Of a stretch of 64,000 nt of DNA, positions 9,276 to 18,455 are shown in pieces. The DNA is from Aquimarina acroporae. Lineage in GTDB: Bacteria > Bacteroidota > Bacteroidia > Flavobacteriales > Flavobacteriaceae. Each line of letters opens with the position of its first letter. Within the stretch, counting starts at the first letter, position 1. The notes under the pieces were generated by a model. The model had not been told where the DNA came from and did no database searches. It saw only the letters and a list, made by a program, of their open reading frames with translations. The position numbers and the translations under genes are program-made. The stretch is from contig NZ_JALPRE010000012.1 of the NCBI RefSeq assembly GCF_023195925.1, forward strand, positions 176,638 through 240,637, given 5' to 3'.

Positions 9276-10273
9276 TTTGTGTCTATATAATTTTGACTTT
9301 TAAACCAATCTAAGGTTTTTTTGATAGTTGTATCTATATTGGTTTTGGGTTCATACCCAAGTTCTATTTTGGCTTTTTCACCATTTAAAAACTGACCAGC
9401 AGACATTACTGCGATTGCAGTATCATTAAGTAAAGGTAATTCTCCTCCAAGTAATTTGTATTTGGTCATTTTGATCTTTGATACAAGTTTAGCTACATGT
9501 AGTGGGATTTTTCTTGGCATTTCTGATATTCCACCAATTAATGTAATTTTTTTGATTAATTCTGCCATCGAGATATTCTCACCGGTTATTAAATATCGTT
9601 CACCGACCCTTCCCTTTAAACATGCCAAAATTAATCCACGTGCAGCATCACCAGCATATACCACGTTTCTATTGCCATTTACAAAACCTGGTAAGGTTTG
9701 GTTTACGGTATTGGTAATAATTCTCCCGGTAGACGGACCATAATCATATTCACCAAAAGTCATTGATGGTATGCCTATTACTATAGGAACTCCAATCTTA
9801 CCCGCTTTTCTGGCAATTTTGTCCATCAACCATTTTACCTGAACATAAGCAGATCGATTCCCAGGGGTACTTTTGTATCTTAACTCTTCATCGGCAATAC
9901 CATTTTCAGATTTAGGAATAGCGATAGATCCTCCTAAGTATAGTGCTTTTTTTATGTTGTTTTCGGTAATAGCATTTACAAAGTTTTTCATTTGTAAGTT
10001 CGCAATTTTAAGTTCTTCCTTTAGAGGTTTAGGTACAGTAGGGTAGTAAGCAGCGCAGTTCAAAACATAGTCTAATTCTTTGAAAGCGTTATTTAAACTC
10101 TCAAAATTGTTGAGATCTGCAACTCTTGAAGTGTAATTTAAATCGCTTATGGTAGATAGGTTTGAGGTTTCTCTATGAATAACTACTAGCTCATTTTCTG
10201 GATAACTTTGAATTAGTTTGGCAACATGATGCCCAAGCATTCCAGTAGCTCCAATAACCCCAATTTTTTTCAT
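9272..10273 (-). CDS. NAD-dependent epimerase/dehydratase family protein (extended SDR)
   Basis: This 333-residue protein begins with a Rossmann nucleotide-binding motif, 'IGVIGATGMLGHHVAKLI'. It has the SDR active-site pair Tyr-x-x-x-Lys in 'SAYVQVKWLMDK' near residue 145. The family includes dihydroflavonol-4-reductase-like and nucleotide-sugar-modifying enzymes that use NAD(P)H; the exact substrate is not evident. It overlaps the downstream hydrolase gene by four bases and heads a probable three-gene operon (epimerase, hydrolase, dehydratase). Confidence 0.82.
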   Translation of the reverse strand: MKKIGVIGATGMLGHHVAKLIQSYPENELVVIHRETSNLSTISDLNYTSRVADLNNFESLNNAFKELDYVLNCAAYYPTVPKPLKEELKIANLQMKNFVNAITENNIKKALYLGGSIAIPKSENGIADEELRYKSTPGNRSAYVQVKWLMDKIARKAGKIGVPIVIGIPSMTFGEYDYGPSTGRIITNTVNQTLPGFVNGNRNVVYAGDAARGLILACLKGRVGERYLITGENISMAELIKKITLIGGISEMPRKIPLHVAKLVSKIKMTKYKLLGGELPLLNDTAIAVMSAGQFLNGEKAKIELGYEPKTNIDTTIKKTLDWFKSQNYIDTK

Positions 10274-10302
10274 ATAATCGTATCCTGTTTACTATTAAAT
10301 AA

Positions 10303-10335
10303 ATATAGCGCTTTTCGAAGCGCTATATAAGATTG
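10303..10335 (-). terminator. Hairpin between small exported protein gene and epimerase operon
   Basis: A perfect 11-bp stem (ATATAGCGCTT 10303-10313 / AAGCGCTATAT 10318-10328) has a four-base loop TTCG on the + strand. On the minus strand it lies 42 bases past the stop of the 10370-10771 gene and is followed by a T-rich stretch. It most likely terminates that transcript before the epimerase operon; the T run is short, hence moderate confidence. Confidence 0.6.
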
Positions 10336-10369
10336 TGTTATTTTATTTTTTGTATTGAATACTCATAGT

Positions 10370-10771
10370 TTATTGAGCAGCACCACATTTGCCATCGGGG
10401 CCTGCATACAGTGTAATAGTTTTGGTTTCTTCATTAACCGATGAAGCTCCTGTTTTTTTCTTCCCGTCTACTAAGCCAATTATAGTACCTTGTATTGTTT
10501 TTTTGTCTGAATAGGTATCAATTGAGATAACATGTGTTCCATCTAATAGTGTTTTCTCAAAAGGAGTTTGTACATTATTTAACACTATTTCTTTAGATTC
10601 AGTTTTACCATATGGCGTACTTACAATTTTTAAACTGAATGTCTCCGGTTTTCCTGTTAATGACTCTACATCTAGTTGATAGACGATGCCATCATAAACT
10701 TCTTTTTCGGTCGTAAATCCGCTTGCTATAATTCCTGCAATAAAAAGAATTGCTATTAATTTAAATTTCAT
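10370..10771 (-). CDS. Small exported protein of unknown function
   Basis: The 133-residue product begins with a typical Sec signal peptide ('KLIAILFIAGIIASGF'), with cleavage near residue 18-20, and no lipobox. The rest alternates short hydrophobic and polar stretches as in a beta-sandwich, and ends 'GPDGKCGAAQ' with a single Cys. No family was recognised. It stands alone between two terminator-like hairpins, with a normal A-rich ribosome-binding region. Probably periplasmic or secreted; function unknown. Confidence 0.6.
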   Translation of the reverse strand: MKFKLIAILFIAGIIASGFTTEKEVYDGIVYQLDVESLTGKPETFSLKIVSTPYGKTESKEIVLNNVQTPFEKTLLDGTHVISIDTYSDKKTIQGTIIGLVDGKKKTGASSVNEETKTITLYAGPDGKCGAAQ

Positions 10772-11114
10772 GATCGATACGTTTGGGTTATATAATTCTA
10801 TGTTTTGGGTTATTTCTGTTGTCTTATTTACTTTTTAAGTGCTTCGGTTTGCTCATTAAGACCAGTCCTTACAACTTAATAGTTTTGACTCATTTTTTTG
10901 GTGTTCATTTACCAAGTCGATTCTATTGTTCGATATAGTCTGCTTCAAAATGCTTAATTACATATCACTATAATCATACCAAAATTCTGGTCATGGCTAT
11001 ATAATATACATTATAAACATACTATAAAAACGGGTAGATTCCAAAGAAAACCTAAAAACCAAAAAATCCAACCCCGTATAGGATTGGATTTTATGTATTA
11101 TAAAAATATTATTT
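10772..11114. other. Intergenic region upstream of small exported protein and downstream of dnaN
   Basis: These 343 bases hold the promoter region of the minus-strand gene ending at 10370 and the dnaN terminator at the right end. No open frame of note, repeat or RNA motif was seen in the middle part. Confidence 0.5.
11063..11092 (-). terminator. Intrinsic terminator after dnaN
   Basis: On the minus strand, AAAATCCAATCC pairs with GGGTTGGATTTT (one mismatch) around a short loop and runs into a T-rich tail. It starts 23 bases after the dnaN stop. Confidence 0.7.
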
Positions 11115-12233
11115 CTAATTATTTAGCATTACTGGCATCACCAACATTGTCACAAATTCTCCTTCATCAAGCCCATCTACAGGAGTTAGAATTCCGGCAC
11201 GATTGGGTAATGACATTTCTAGTTGTACATCATCTGCATTTAGGTTACTAAGCATTTCACTCAAAAATCGAGAATTAAACCCAATTTGCATATCATCCCC
11301 TTGGTAATCACAAGTTAATCGTTCTTCAGCTTTGTTTGAGTAATCGATGTCCTCGGCAGAAACATTAAGTTCTGCACCAGCTATTTTTAAACGAATTTGG
11401 TGTGTTGTTTTGTTAGAGAAAATAGAAACCCTACGAACAGAATTTAAGAATTGTGTTCTGGCAATGGTTAATTTATTAGGATTTTCTTTTGGAATTACGG
11501 CCTCATAATTAGGATATTTCCCATCTATTAATCGACAGATTAATTGCGTTTCATCAAAAGAAAACTTTGCATTGGATTCATTATATTCGATCAATACTTC
11601 GCTATCACTACCTGCCAAAATTCCTTTAAGGAGATTCAAAGGTTTTTTAGGCATGATAAACTCTGCAGATTGCGATGCAGTAACATCTTCTCGAGTATAT
11701 TTAACCAGTTTATGTGCATCGGTAGCTACAAAAGTTAAGCCTTCGGTAGAGAATTGAAAAAACACTCCACTCATTACTGGTCTAAGATCATCATTTCCGG
11801 TAGCGAATATGGTTTTACTCACTGCAGTTGCCAGGACATCTCCCAGAAGAGTAGTGGCACTAGGATCTTCTAGTTCGACTGCCTTTGGAAATTCTTCTCC
11901 ATCTGCATATGCCAAGGCATATTTACCATGATTAGAACTAATCTCTACAGTATTATTATCTCCAGCCACAAAAGTAAGCGGTTGCTCTGGGAAGGTTTTT
12001 AATGTTTCTAACAATAACTTGGCTGGTACAGCAATTGTACCTTGATCACCAGATTCTACTTCCAGTTTAGCAGATATTGTTGTTTCAAGATCTGAAGCCG
12101 ATACCAATAAAGAATTATTATCTAATTCGAACAAGAAATTATCTAGAATTGGTAGGGTGTTACTATTGCTTATTACTCCCCCTAAAACCTGAAGTTGTTT
12201 TAACAAATATGAACTGGATACTATAAATTTCAT
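11115..12233 (-). CDS. dnaN: DNA polymerase III subunit beta (sliding clamp)
   Basis: The 372-residue product has the normal length for the beta clamp and is recognisable across its three clamp domains, including the N-terminus 'MKFIVSSSYLLKQLQVLGG' and the C-terminus ending 'MLVMPVMLNN', with the conserved 'MPM/MPV' end. The clamp encircles DNA and tethers the replicative polymerase. The frame is open 12 codons further upstream to 12269, but the start at 12233 matches the conserved family N-terminus ('MKF'), so that was chosen. It is monocistronic here; no dnaA or recF neighbour is present, as is common in Bacteroidota. Confidence 0.95.
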   Translation of the reverse strand: MKFIVSSSYLLKQLQVLGGVISNSNTLPILDNFLFELDNNSLLVSASDLETTISAKLEVESGDQGTIAVPAKLLLETLKTFPEQPLTFVAGDNNTVEISSNHGKYALAYADGEEFPKAVELEDPSATTLLGDVLATAVSKTIFATGNDDLRPVMSGVFFQFSTEGLTFVATDAHKLVKYTREDVTASQSAEFIMPKKPLNLLKGILAGSDSEVLIEYNESNAKFSFDETQLICRLIDGKYPNYEAVIPKENPNKLTIARTQFLNSVRRVSIFSNKTTHQIRLKIAGAELNVSAEDIDYSNKAEERLTCDYQGDDMQIGFNSRFLSEMLSNLNADDVQLEMSLPNRAGILTPVDGLDEGEFVTMLVMPVMLNN

Positions 12234-12371
12234 ATGTATGTGTGACTTATTTTGTACAGTTTTACGCAAATATAATTGTATTCAATAAGGATTTTGGTAT
12301 GCACAAAACCATAGTTATTAACAAACAGGTAGGAGTTATTGACTATCGAGCTTAATTATGAATAAGATTAG

Positions 12372-12950
12372 CTAAGAGTCTTTAGTCTTATCCATAAGTT
12401 TATCAGTATAATGCGCCTTATGTTTAGGTACAGAAAAACGTTTCTGGTTGTAGTCTTTGGATTTCCCCTTTGGAATAGATAGACTTTCCCATTTTGTACC
12501 CGCAATCATTTTACCGAGAAACACTATTTGTCCGATATGATATGAATAATGTGCCAGTTGCCTATTAATAGCATCGGTGATACTATGCTCGATGTTACGA
12601 ATATACACGGGAGTGTTAAAATTCGCTTCGTTAATACTGGCCAAGGCTTCAAAAAGACAGTCCCATCCTTCTTGCCATTTTGATAACAATTCGTCTTTTG
12701 TTCTTATATCACTTTCAAATTCTGCATCTCGTTTTCTCCATTCTTTCTCCCCATCAGAAGTTAAGAAATCTGTCCATCTCGACATCATATTCCCCCATAG
12801 GTGCTTTACAATGACCGCAATACTGTTGCTGTCATTATTATATTGCCAGAATAATTTTTCTTGAGGTAGTTGATCTATAGTCTTTTCACCTAAAGACTTG
12901 TAGTACAAAAATTGTTTTTTTATACCGTCTAAATACTGAGAGTTGTTCAT
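12372..12950 (-). CDS. DUF1572/DinB-like four-helix protein
   Basis: This 192-residue cytoplasmic protein resembles the DUF1572 family of the DinB/YfiT superfamily, four-helix bundles that often bind a metal through three histidines. Candidate ligands are the His in 'IVKHLWGNM' near residue 50 and the two in 'AHYSYHIGQ' near residues 134-138. Biochemical role unknown; some superfamily members are thiol-dependent transferases. It stands alone between dnaN and a plus-strand kinase gene. Family assignment is from pattern and length; function is not inferred. Confidence 0.7.
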   Translation of the reverse strand: MNNSQYLDGIKKQFLYYKSLGEKTIDQLPQEKLFWQYNNDSNSIAVIVKHLWGNMMSRWTDFLTSDGEKEWRKRDAEFESDIRTKDELLSKWQEGWDCLFEALASINEANFNTPVYIRNIEHSITDAINRQLAHYSYHIGQIVFLGKMIAGTKWESLSIPKGKSKDYNQKRFSVPKHKAHYTDKLMDKTKDS

Positions 12951-13076
12951 AAAGGAAGTTTTTATAAAGATAAAACTTATCTAAGACTAATAAATAAAGG
13001 GTTTTGATATAATTTTATTATACTTGACCTATAAATACAACCAATTTGTACATTGTTAAACTTCCTACCCCTTACC

Positions 13077-15020
13077 ATGTCTTATTTTTATAAATATATT
13101 GTTTTTCTATCTACATTTATATTGAGTGGTATTGCTAGTTCTCAAGCCCAATTTAATTCCCAATTCTCAGATGTGGATGACCAGGAACTACTTAAAAAAG
13201 CGGAAGATTATGTAAGAAAGGAAGATGAAAGACGAGATGAAGCTTTTCATATTAGTCACGATGTTTTGAAAAGAACTAAAATCTTAGATAACAAAATAAA
13301 AGGAAATAAGGTTTTGGCTTTGTTTCATTATTATAAGTATGCTATAGATTCTGCATTGTTTTATGCCAATAGAGGAGTTAAACTTATAGATACAAAAGAA
13401 GACGCTTTATCACTAGAGACTCTTTCGGTTTTGTACTTAACACTTTCAAATGCATCTCGAGATAAAAATCTAATCGCCGATAGTAAAAAATGGGCTTTAA
13501 AAGGAATAGAAACCGCCGAGAAACTTGGAGATTATGAAATTCTGGATGATTTATTGTCAAATTTAGCAATAACCCATAGACTTATGGGAAATGTAGATAA
13601 AGCCTTAGAAGTTTATATGTCGGCTCTTAAATATAAAGAGAACCCAGAGCGTTATTCTTCAATTGCGCTGTGTTATCTGGATTTAAAAAATTATACCCAG
13701 GCTCTTTTTTTTCATAAGAAAGCTTTAGAGTATTATGATACCGCTTCTACGAATAGCAATAGAGGTAAGGCAGTCACTTTAATGAATATTGGTGCGGTAT
13801 ATCTGGAAATGTACAAAGATGATGAAGCTCTAACATATTTTAATGAATCTTTGAAAATAGCAAAAGCATACGATTATCCTTTGATCATTCTAAATAATAT
13901 GATAAATATTGGAGAAGTATTCACTGGAAAAAAAGAGCTTTCTAAAGCCAAAAAAAACTATAATGAAGTATTGGGGATTGCTCAAAACTCAGGTTTTCTG
14001 AAACAACAATGGTATGTCTACCACAAATTAAAAGATATTGCACTTTTAGAGAATAATTATCGAAAAGCTCTAGAGTTTACGGAGAAGAAAAACCAGTTAC
14101 AGGATTCTATTTCTAATTTACAAAAAAATAAGGAAATCGCTCAGTTGGAGGTGCAATATGAAACATTAAAGAAGGAAAAAGAGATATCGGTTCTAAAAAA
14201 AGATCAGGAATTAAGAAGCTTAGAGATTAAAAAACAACAATCTCAAAAAGAAATCATATTGTATGCCTTTATGATTATTCTTGTTCCTTTAATTGGTTTG
14301 CTATTTATGTATTACCAAAAGTTAAAAGGGCAAAGTTTACTTCATAAAAGAGAAAGGGAAATTGGAGAGCAAAAAATTGAGGCTTTGATTAGAAATCAAG
14401 AGTTGAAACTTATTAAAACATCAATAAATGTTCAGGATCAAGAGAGAAAACGAATAGCTCAAGAACTTCATGATAGGATAGGGGGGAATTTAGCTGCTAT
14501 AAAGCTTCAGTTCGGTACGGTTAAAGAAGATTTGAATAATTTAGATCTAATTTATAATCAACTTGATGACACTTATGAGCAAGTTAGAGTACTTTCTCAT
14601 GATTTGGTCCCAGATAAATTTAGTCATTCCAATTTTACAAAGTTGCTAAAGGAATACATGGAAAACATTGGGAATGCAAGTGACTTAACTATTGATATTT
14701 CTACCTATCAAGAAGGCGAGATTAATGGAATTGATGCTTTTTTTCACAACGAATTGTTTTCAGTATTTCAAGAACTCATTACAAATACCATTAAACATGC
14801 AGATGCAAGCAAAGTAGATATACAAATAGATGCAGTTCAAAACAACCTACGAGTGGTTTATGAAGATAATGGTAAAGGGTTTGATCAAGGTAAGGTATCT
14901 GCGGGTATAGGTTTAAACAATATAGAGGGCAGGGTACAAAAGTTATATGGAGCTACACATATAGATTCTAAATTGGGTAGAGGGACCATAGTAAGTATAG
15001 AAATACCTTTAAAGCCATAA
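13077..15020 (+). CDS. TPR-containing sensor histidine kinase (HisKA_3 type), orphan
   Basis: The product (647 residues from the chosen start) has a signal peptide, about six TPR-like helices in the periplasmic part, a coiled coil rich in Lys and Glu, one membrane segment near residues 392-414, then a cytoplasmic kinase. The H-box 'ERKRIAQELHDRIGG' has its His near residue 465, and a HATPase_c domain has 'ELITNTIKHA' and 'YEDNGKGFD...GIGLNNI' as ATP-binding boxes. This is the NarX/DesK-like class that normally phosphorylates LuxR-type regulators. No response regulator is adjacent, so the partner lies elsewhere. The ORF is open to an ATG at 13053; the ATG at 13077 leaves a more normal signal peptide. 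Confidence 0.85.
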   Translation: MSYFYKYIVFLSTFILSGIASSQAQFNSQFSDVDDQELLKKAEDYVRKEDERRDEAFHISHDVLKRTKILDNKIKGNKVLALFHYYKYAIDSALFYANRGVKLIDTKEDALSLETLSVLYLTLSNASRDKNLIADSKKWALKGIETAEKLGDYEILDDLLSNLAITHRLMGNVDKALEVYMSALKYKENPERYSSIALCYLDLKNYTQALFFHKKALEYYDTASTNSNRGKAVTLMNIGAVYLEMYKDDEALTYFNESLKIAKAYDYPLIILNNMINIGEVFTGKKELSKAKKNYNEVLGIAQNSGFLKQQWYVYHKLKDIALLENNYRKALEFTEKKNQLQDSISNLQKNKEIAQLEVQYETLKKEKEISVLKKDQELRSLEIKKQQSQKEIILYAFMIILVPLIGLLFMYYQKLKGQSLLHKREREIGEQKIEALIRNQELKLIKTSINVQDQERKRIAQELHDRIGGNLAAIKLQFGTVKEDLNNLDLIYNQLDDTYEQVRVLSHDLVPDKFSHSNFTKLLKEYMENIGNASDLTIDISTYQEGEINGIDAFFHNELFSVFQELITNTIKHADASKVDIQIDAVQNNLRVVYEDNGKGFDQGKVSAGIGLNNIEGRVQKLYGATHIDSKLGRGTIVSIEIPLKP

Positions 15021-15042
15021 GTAGGTATAATTTTGATAAGCT

Positions 15043-16074
15043 TTAAAATAGCATTTTACGCTTTCTTACCAAAAGCCAAATTACAACCGGAGCTCCAATT
15101 AATGAAGTAATGGCATTAATCGGTAGTGTGTATTCGCTAGAGGGGATTTGAGAAATGGTATCACAAATTAGCATAATTATACTACCAATAAGTACTACCG
15201 CAGGAATTAGGGTTTTATGATCAGAGGTATGAAATAACTGCCTTGTGAGATGAGGTACGGCTAATCCTATAAAAGCAATTGGGCCGGCAAAGGCTGTAAT
15301 GCTACCAGCTAACAATCCTGTAGAAATAATAATTAAAAATCTACTTGTTTTTATATTAAGTCCAAGGCTTCTAGCATAGTTTTCACCTAATAATAAGGTA
15401 TTAAGGGGTTTTATCGATAGTATTGATAAGAGTATACCCAGCATAAAAATTCCAGAAAAAATAAGTAAATCGCCCCAACTTAAGTTACCTAGACTACCAA
15501 ATCCCCAAAATGTAAATTGTTGTAACTTATCCATAGGAGCGAAATATGAAAGTACACTCACCACCGCTGCGGTGATACTTCCGAACATAAGTCCTATAAT
15601 TAGTATAGCCATAGTGTCCCGAACCTTTGCAGAAACTAGCATAACTGCGATTAGAACCAGTACACTTCCTAAACTTGCCGCAATGACAAGTCCCCATTTT
15701 GAAACTAAAAATAATGACAATGAAGTTCCTGTAAAAGCACTGCTCAAAATTAAAATTGCAACACCTAACCTTGCTCCAGAACTTATACCTAAAACAAAAG
15801 GACCAGCAAGAGGATTACGGAATAATGTCTGCATCATAAGTCCAGAAACACCAAGACCGCTACCAACAATTAAAGCGGTGAACGCCTTTGGAAGTCTATA
15901 GTTAATAATAATATGTCTCCAGGAATCTTTTTCTACCGGGCCACCTACCAATGCACTTAAAGTATCTAACCAAGGAATAAATACCGAACCAAGGCTAATA
16001 TTGGTTATAAAACAAACTAGCATAAAAATAGTTATGCCAATAAAAACTTTTTTGTATGATTTGTTTGGGGTCAA
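15043..16074 (-). CDS. btuC: FecCD/BtuC-type ABC transporter permease, probably cobalamin
   Basis: This 343-residue protein has about ten hydrophobic segments and the FecCD signature 'GLMMQTLFRNPLAGPFVLGISSGARLG' region near residues 78-105, plus 'FIGLAVPHLTRQL' near residue 265. The family forms the membrane channel of importers for siderophores, heme or B12. B12 is favoured because it is one base from a substrate-binding lipoprotein gene and sits within a cob cluster. No gene for the ATP-binding subunit (BtuD) is in the locus, so it must lie elsewhere or be shared. Symbol assigned by context. Confidence 0.85.
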   Translation of the reverse strand: MTPNKSYKKVFIGITIFMLVCFITNISLGSVFIPWLDTLSALVGGPVEKDSWRHIIINYRLPKAFTALIVGSGLGVSGLMMQTLFRNPLAGPFVLGISSGARLGVAILILSSAFTGTSLSLFLVSKWGLVIAASLGSVLVLIAVMLVSAKVRDTMAILIIGLMFGSITAAVVSVLSYFAPMDKLQQFTFWGFGSLGNLSWGDLLIFSGIFMLGILLSILSIKPLNTLLLGENYARSLGLNIKTSRFLIIISTGLLAGSITAFAGPIAFIGLAVPHLTRQLFHTSDHKTLIPAVVLIGSIIMLICDTISQIPSSEYTLPINAITSLIGAPVVIWLLVRKRKMLF

Positions 16075-17214
16075 TTAGTCAAGTTTTTCAAAAAAATAGG
16101 GTTCATATTCGCTTAATAACTCGGGGTGAGCGATCTTAATAATGTCTTTTAGGATAAGATCGGGTCTCATAGGACCGAGTTCATAATATATTAAACCTCC
16201 TTTAGCACCAGTTTTTAATGAAGAAGAATATACGGTTTTATTTTTAAATGCTTCAAATAGGGCGTACTGATGATTTTTTTCTTTAAGCTCATCTAGCGAT
16301 TTAGAACTACCGGCGCCAATCCATAAATCTGCTTTTTGCGCTTTTTCAAGTACACTCTCAAAACTTAGCGCTATACTGCCGGTATTTTGTTCGTCTTGCC
16401 ATAAATAGGTGGTATGGGCATCTTTCAAAAATTTGGCAACATAACTGTTTCCTCCAGGAACGTGCCAAATGTCTTTAAACATATTACCAGATAATATAGT
16501 TGGTGATGCGTTGGTGTTTTGTGCTAAGGATAAAGCTTCAATGTAGTCTTTTTTAATACCTTCAAACACATCTTTCGCTATAGCTTCTTTTCCAAAAAAA
16601 GCAGCTACGAATTTTATCCATTCAGCTCTTCCTAATGGATGTTCCTCCATCCAAGAACCATTAATTACTACAGGAGTACCTGTTTTTTGAATCAAATCAT
16701 AGGCTTTAGTATCTCCAGAAGCAGAAAATCCAATAATTAGATCTGGAGATAATTCTAATACGACCTCGGTATTTAAATTGTATTCTTTACCCAATTCTTT
16801 TATGGCGCCACTATCTATTAGTTTTCTTGTTTTTTCTGAAGATATGTAATCTGTATTGGGAAACCCTACTAAGTTTTGTTCCAAACCAAGATACTCTAAC
16901 ATAGGGATGTCTGTGGTAGAAGTAACAACAACTCTTTCTACAGGGACCTGAACAAAAACATCTTCATTAGAAGTATAGGGTTTATCAGTTCCTTTAGGAT
17001 GTAAAACATAAATAAGTTCTTTTTGTGCATCTGGCCAAGGAGTATGAACTCTTATTTTTTTGTAAGTTTTGTGATGTTCTATAGTTAGTCCTTTGGCATA
17101 TTCTATTTTTTGTGGAGCAAGGTACATCACCGTGAGCTGTTCTGTATTTTCTTGCTTTTGCTTACATCCTAAAAATGAAAACAAGGAAATTGCAATCAAA
17201 AAAAAAGTTCTCAT
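16075..17214 (-). CDS. btuF: ABC transporter substrate-binding lipoprotein, probably cobalamin (BtuF-like)
   Basis: The 379-residue product from the ATG at 17214 starts with a short lipoprotein signal ending 'LFSFLGC', the Cys near residue 17 being the lipidation site. The frame is open to 17244, but those ten extra residues would disrupt the signal. The body fits the periplasmic-binding class III fold (two lobes joined by a long helix): 'VERVVVTSTTDIPMLEYLG' and 'LSPDLIIGF' are characteristic. It would bind corrinoid and pass it to the permease, whose gene begins directly after its stop. The binding specificity is inferred from the neighbouring cob genes. Confidence 0.85.
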   Translation of the reverse strand: MRTFFLIAISLFSFLGCKQKQENTEQLTVMYLAPQKIEYAKGLTIEHHKTYKKIRVHTPWPDAQKELIYVLHPKGTDKPYTSNEDVFVQVPVERVVVTSTTDIPMLEYLGLEQNLVGFPNTDYISSEKTRKLIDSGAIKELGKEYNLNTEVVLELSPDLIIGFSASGDTKAYDLIQKTGTPVVINGSWMEEHPLGRAEWIKFVAAFFGKEAIAKDVFEGIKKDYIEALSLAQNTNASPTILSGNMFKDIWHVPGGNSYVAKFLKDAHTTYLWQDEQNTGSIALSFESVLEKAQKADLWIGAGSSKSLDELKEKNHQYALFEAFKNKTVYSSSLKTGAKGGLIYYELGPMRPDLILKDIIKIAHPELLSEYEPYFFEKLD

Positions 17215-17251
17215 AGATATTTTTTTGTAAAAGTAACAAAACACTGTAATT

Positions 17252-17266
17252 CTAATTTGAAATTAG
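17252..17266. promoter_or_regulatory. Dyad in the divergent btuF / DUF71 promoter region
   Basis: CTAATTT-G-AAATTAG is a 7-bp-armed inverted repeat in the 69-base divergent intergenic region. It could be an operator acting on both genes. There is no independent support, and AT-rich dyads arise by chance in this genome. Confidence 0.3.
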
Positions 17267-17283
17267 TTACCTAATTTTACCGA

Positions 17284-17940
17284 ATGCAAACAAAAACATT
17301 TTTATGCTCTTGGAGCGGAGGAAAAGATAGTTGCTATGCTTTTCATAAGGCGGTGAGTAATGAGTTTAAACCTTCGGTTTTGCTTACTGTACTCAATGAG
17401 TTTGGAGATCGTTCTCGTTCTCACGGGATACCAAAAGAAATTTTGAAGGCACAGGCTGATGCACTCGATTTACCAATTCATTTTTTTGAAAGTACCTGGA
17501 ATGATTATGAACGTCTTTATATTGAAAACCTTACCTCTTTGACACAATCTTATAACTTACAGCATTCTGTTTTTGGAGATATCGATATAGATTCTCATAG
17601 AGAATGGGAAGAAAAAGTATCTAAGGCAGCGAATTTGAATCCAATGTTACCTCTTTGGCAACAATCAAGAAAAGAATTGGTTTTAGAAATGATAGATTAT
17701 GGTATTGAGGCAATAATTACATCTTGCAACCAAACATTGGGACCAGATTTTTTGGGAAGACAAATAAACAGAGAACTAGTCGAAGAGTTCGAAACTTTAG
17801 GTGTAGATGCATGTGGTGAAAATGGAGAATACCACACTTTGGTGATCAATGCTCCTTTGTTTAGAAATGCACTGAATGTAGAGGTCATTGAAAAAGAGAC
17901 TTCATCAAATTACAACTTTGCGCGATTAAACTTGATCTAA
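17284..17940 (+). CDS. DUF71/Dph6-like ATP pyrophosphatase, B12-locus subgroup
   Basis: The 218-residue product begins with the PP-loop 'CSWSGGKDSCYAF' that binds ATP in N-type ATP pyrophosphatases. It continues with the family motif 'GDIDIDSHREWEEKV' and the conserved 'GENGEYHTLV' near residue 180. Eukaryotic and archaeal relatives (Dph6) amidate diphthine, which bacteria lack. Comparative genomics of DUF71/COG2102 has linked a bacterial subgroup to B12 salvage, and this gene sits inside a B12 locus. An amidation step on a corrinoid or its precursor is a reasonable inference. Its last four bases overlap the end of the convergent cobC gene. Confidence 0.8.
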   Translation: MQTKTFLCSWSGGKDSCYAFHKAVSNEFKPSVLLTVLNEFGDRSRSHGIPKEILKAQADALDLPIHFFESTWNDYERLYIENLTSLTQSYNLQHSVFGDIDIDSHREWEEKVSKAANLNPMLPLWQQSRKELVLEMIDYGIEAIITSCNQTLGPDFLGRQINRELVEEFETLGVDACGENGEYHTLVINAPLFRNALNVEVIEKETSSNYNFARLNLI

Positions 17941-18455
17941 ATGGAGAACACCTCTGCATAGGCAATTTTTATATTGAAAGAATCTTTTAATGTAATATTC
18001 TGAAGATGGGCTAAGAGAGCTCTTATGGGACCGGCATGGCTTACGACAATAATCTTTTCTTTGGAAGATAGATCAAGAGAAGCATAAAATTCTAATATTC
18101 GTTGTTGTAGCATTATGTAGGATTCTCCATTAGGAACGGTTACATTTACAAAATCATCCATCCATGGTTGTAACTGTTCTTTCGGGATATCATCCCATGC
18201 TTGTAGTTCCCAATCTCCAAAATTCAATTCTTTGAGACGGTTATCACAAATCACAGGTTTCGAGAATGTATTTGCTAATAACTTGCATCGTTGTAGTGGA
18301 CTGCTGTATACAGTTGAAATTTCCTGAATCGGTATTTGTCTATGAATCTGAGCTACCTCTATGTCAAAAGATGAAGTAACACCAAGATCACTTTGACCAT
18401 AGCAAATTCCTTTTCCAATGTTTGGAGTGGTATGTCTTATCAAATATATTTCCAT
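17937..18455 (-). CDS. cobC: Alpha-ribazole phosphatase (histidine phosphatase family)
   Basis: From the ATG at 18455 the product is 172 residues and begins directly with the histidine phosphatase motif 'IYLIRHTTP'. The second catalytic His is in 'VVSHAGPIRALL' near residue 140. An open frame reaches 18539, but that extra stretch overlaps cobS deeply and lacks homology-like features. The enzyme would remove phosphate from alpha-ribazole-5'-phosphate (or adenosylcobalamin-5'-phosphate) in the final part of B12 assembly. It overlaps cobS by 16 bases and, at its other end, the convergent DUF71 gene by four. The B12 role is inferred from context. Confidence 0.85.
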   Translation of the reverse strand: MEIYLIRHTTPNIGKGICYGQSDLGVTSSFDIEVAQIHRQIPIQEISTVYSSPLQRCKLLANTFSKPVICDNRLKELNFGDWELQAWDDIPKEQLQPWMDDFVNVTVPNGESYIMLQQRILEFYASLDLSSKEKIIVVSHAGPIRALLAHLQNITLKDSFNIKIAYAEVFSI

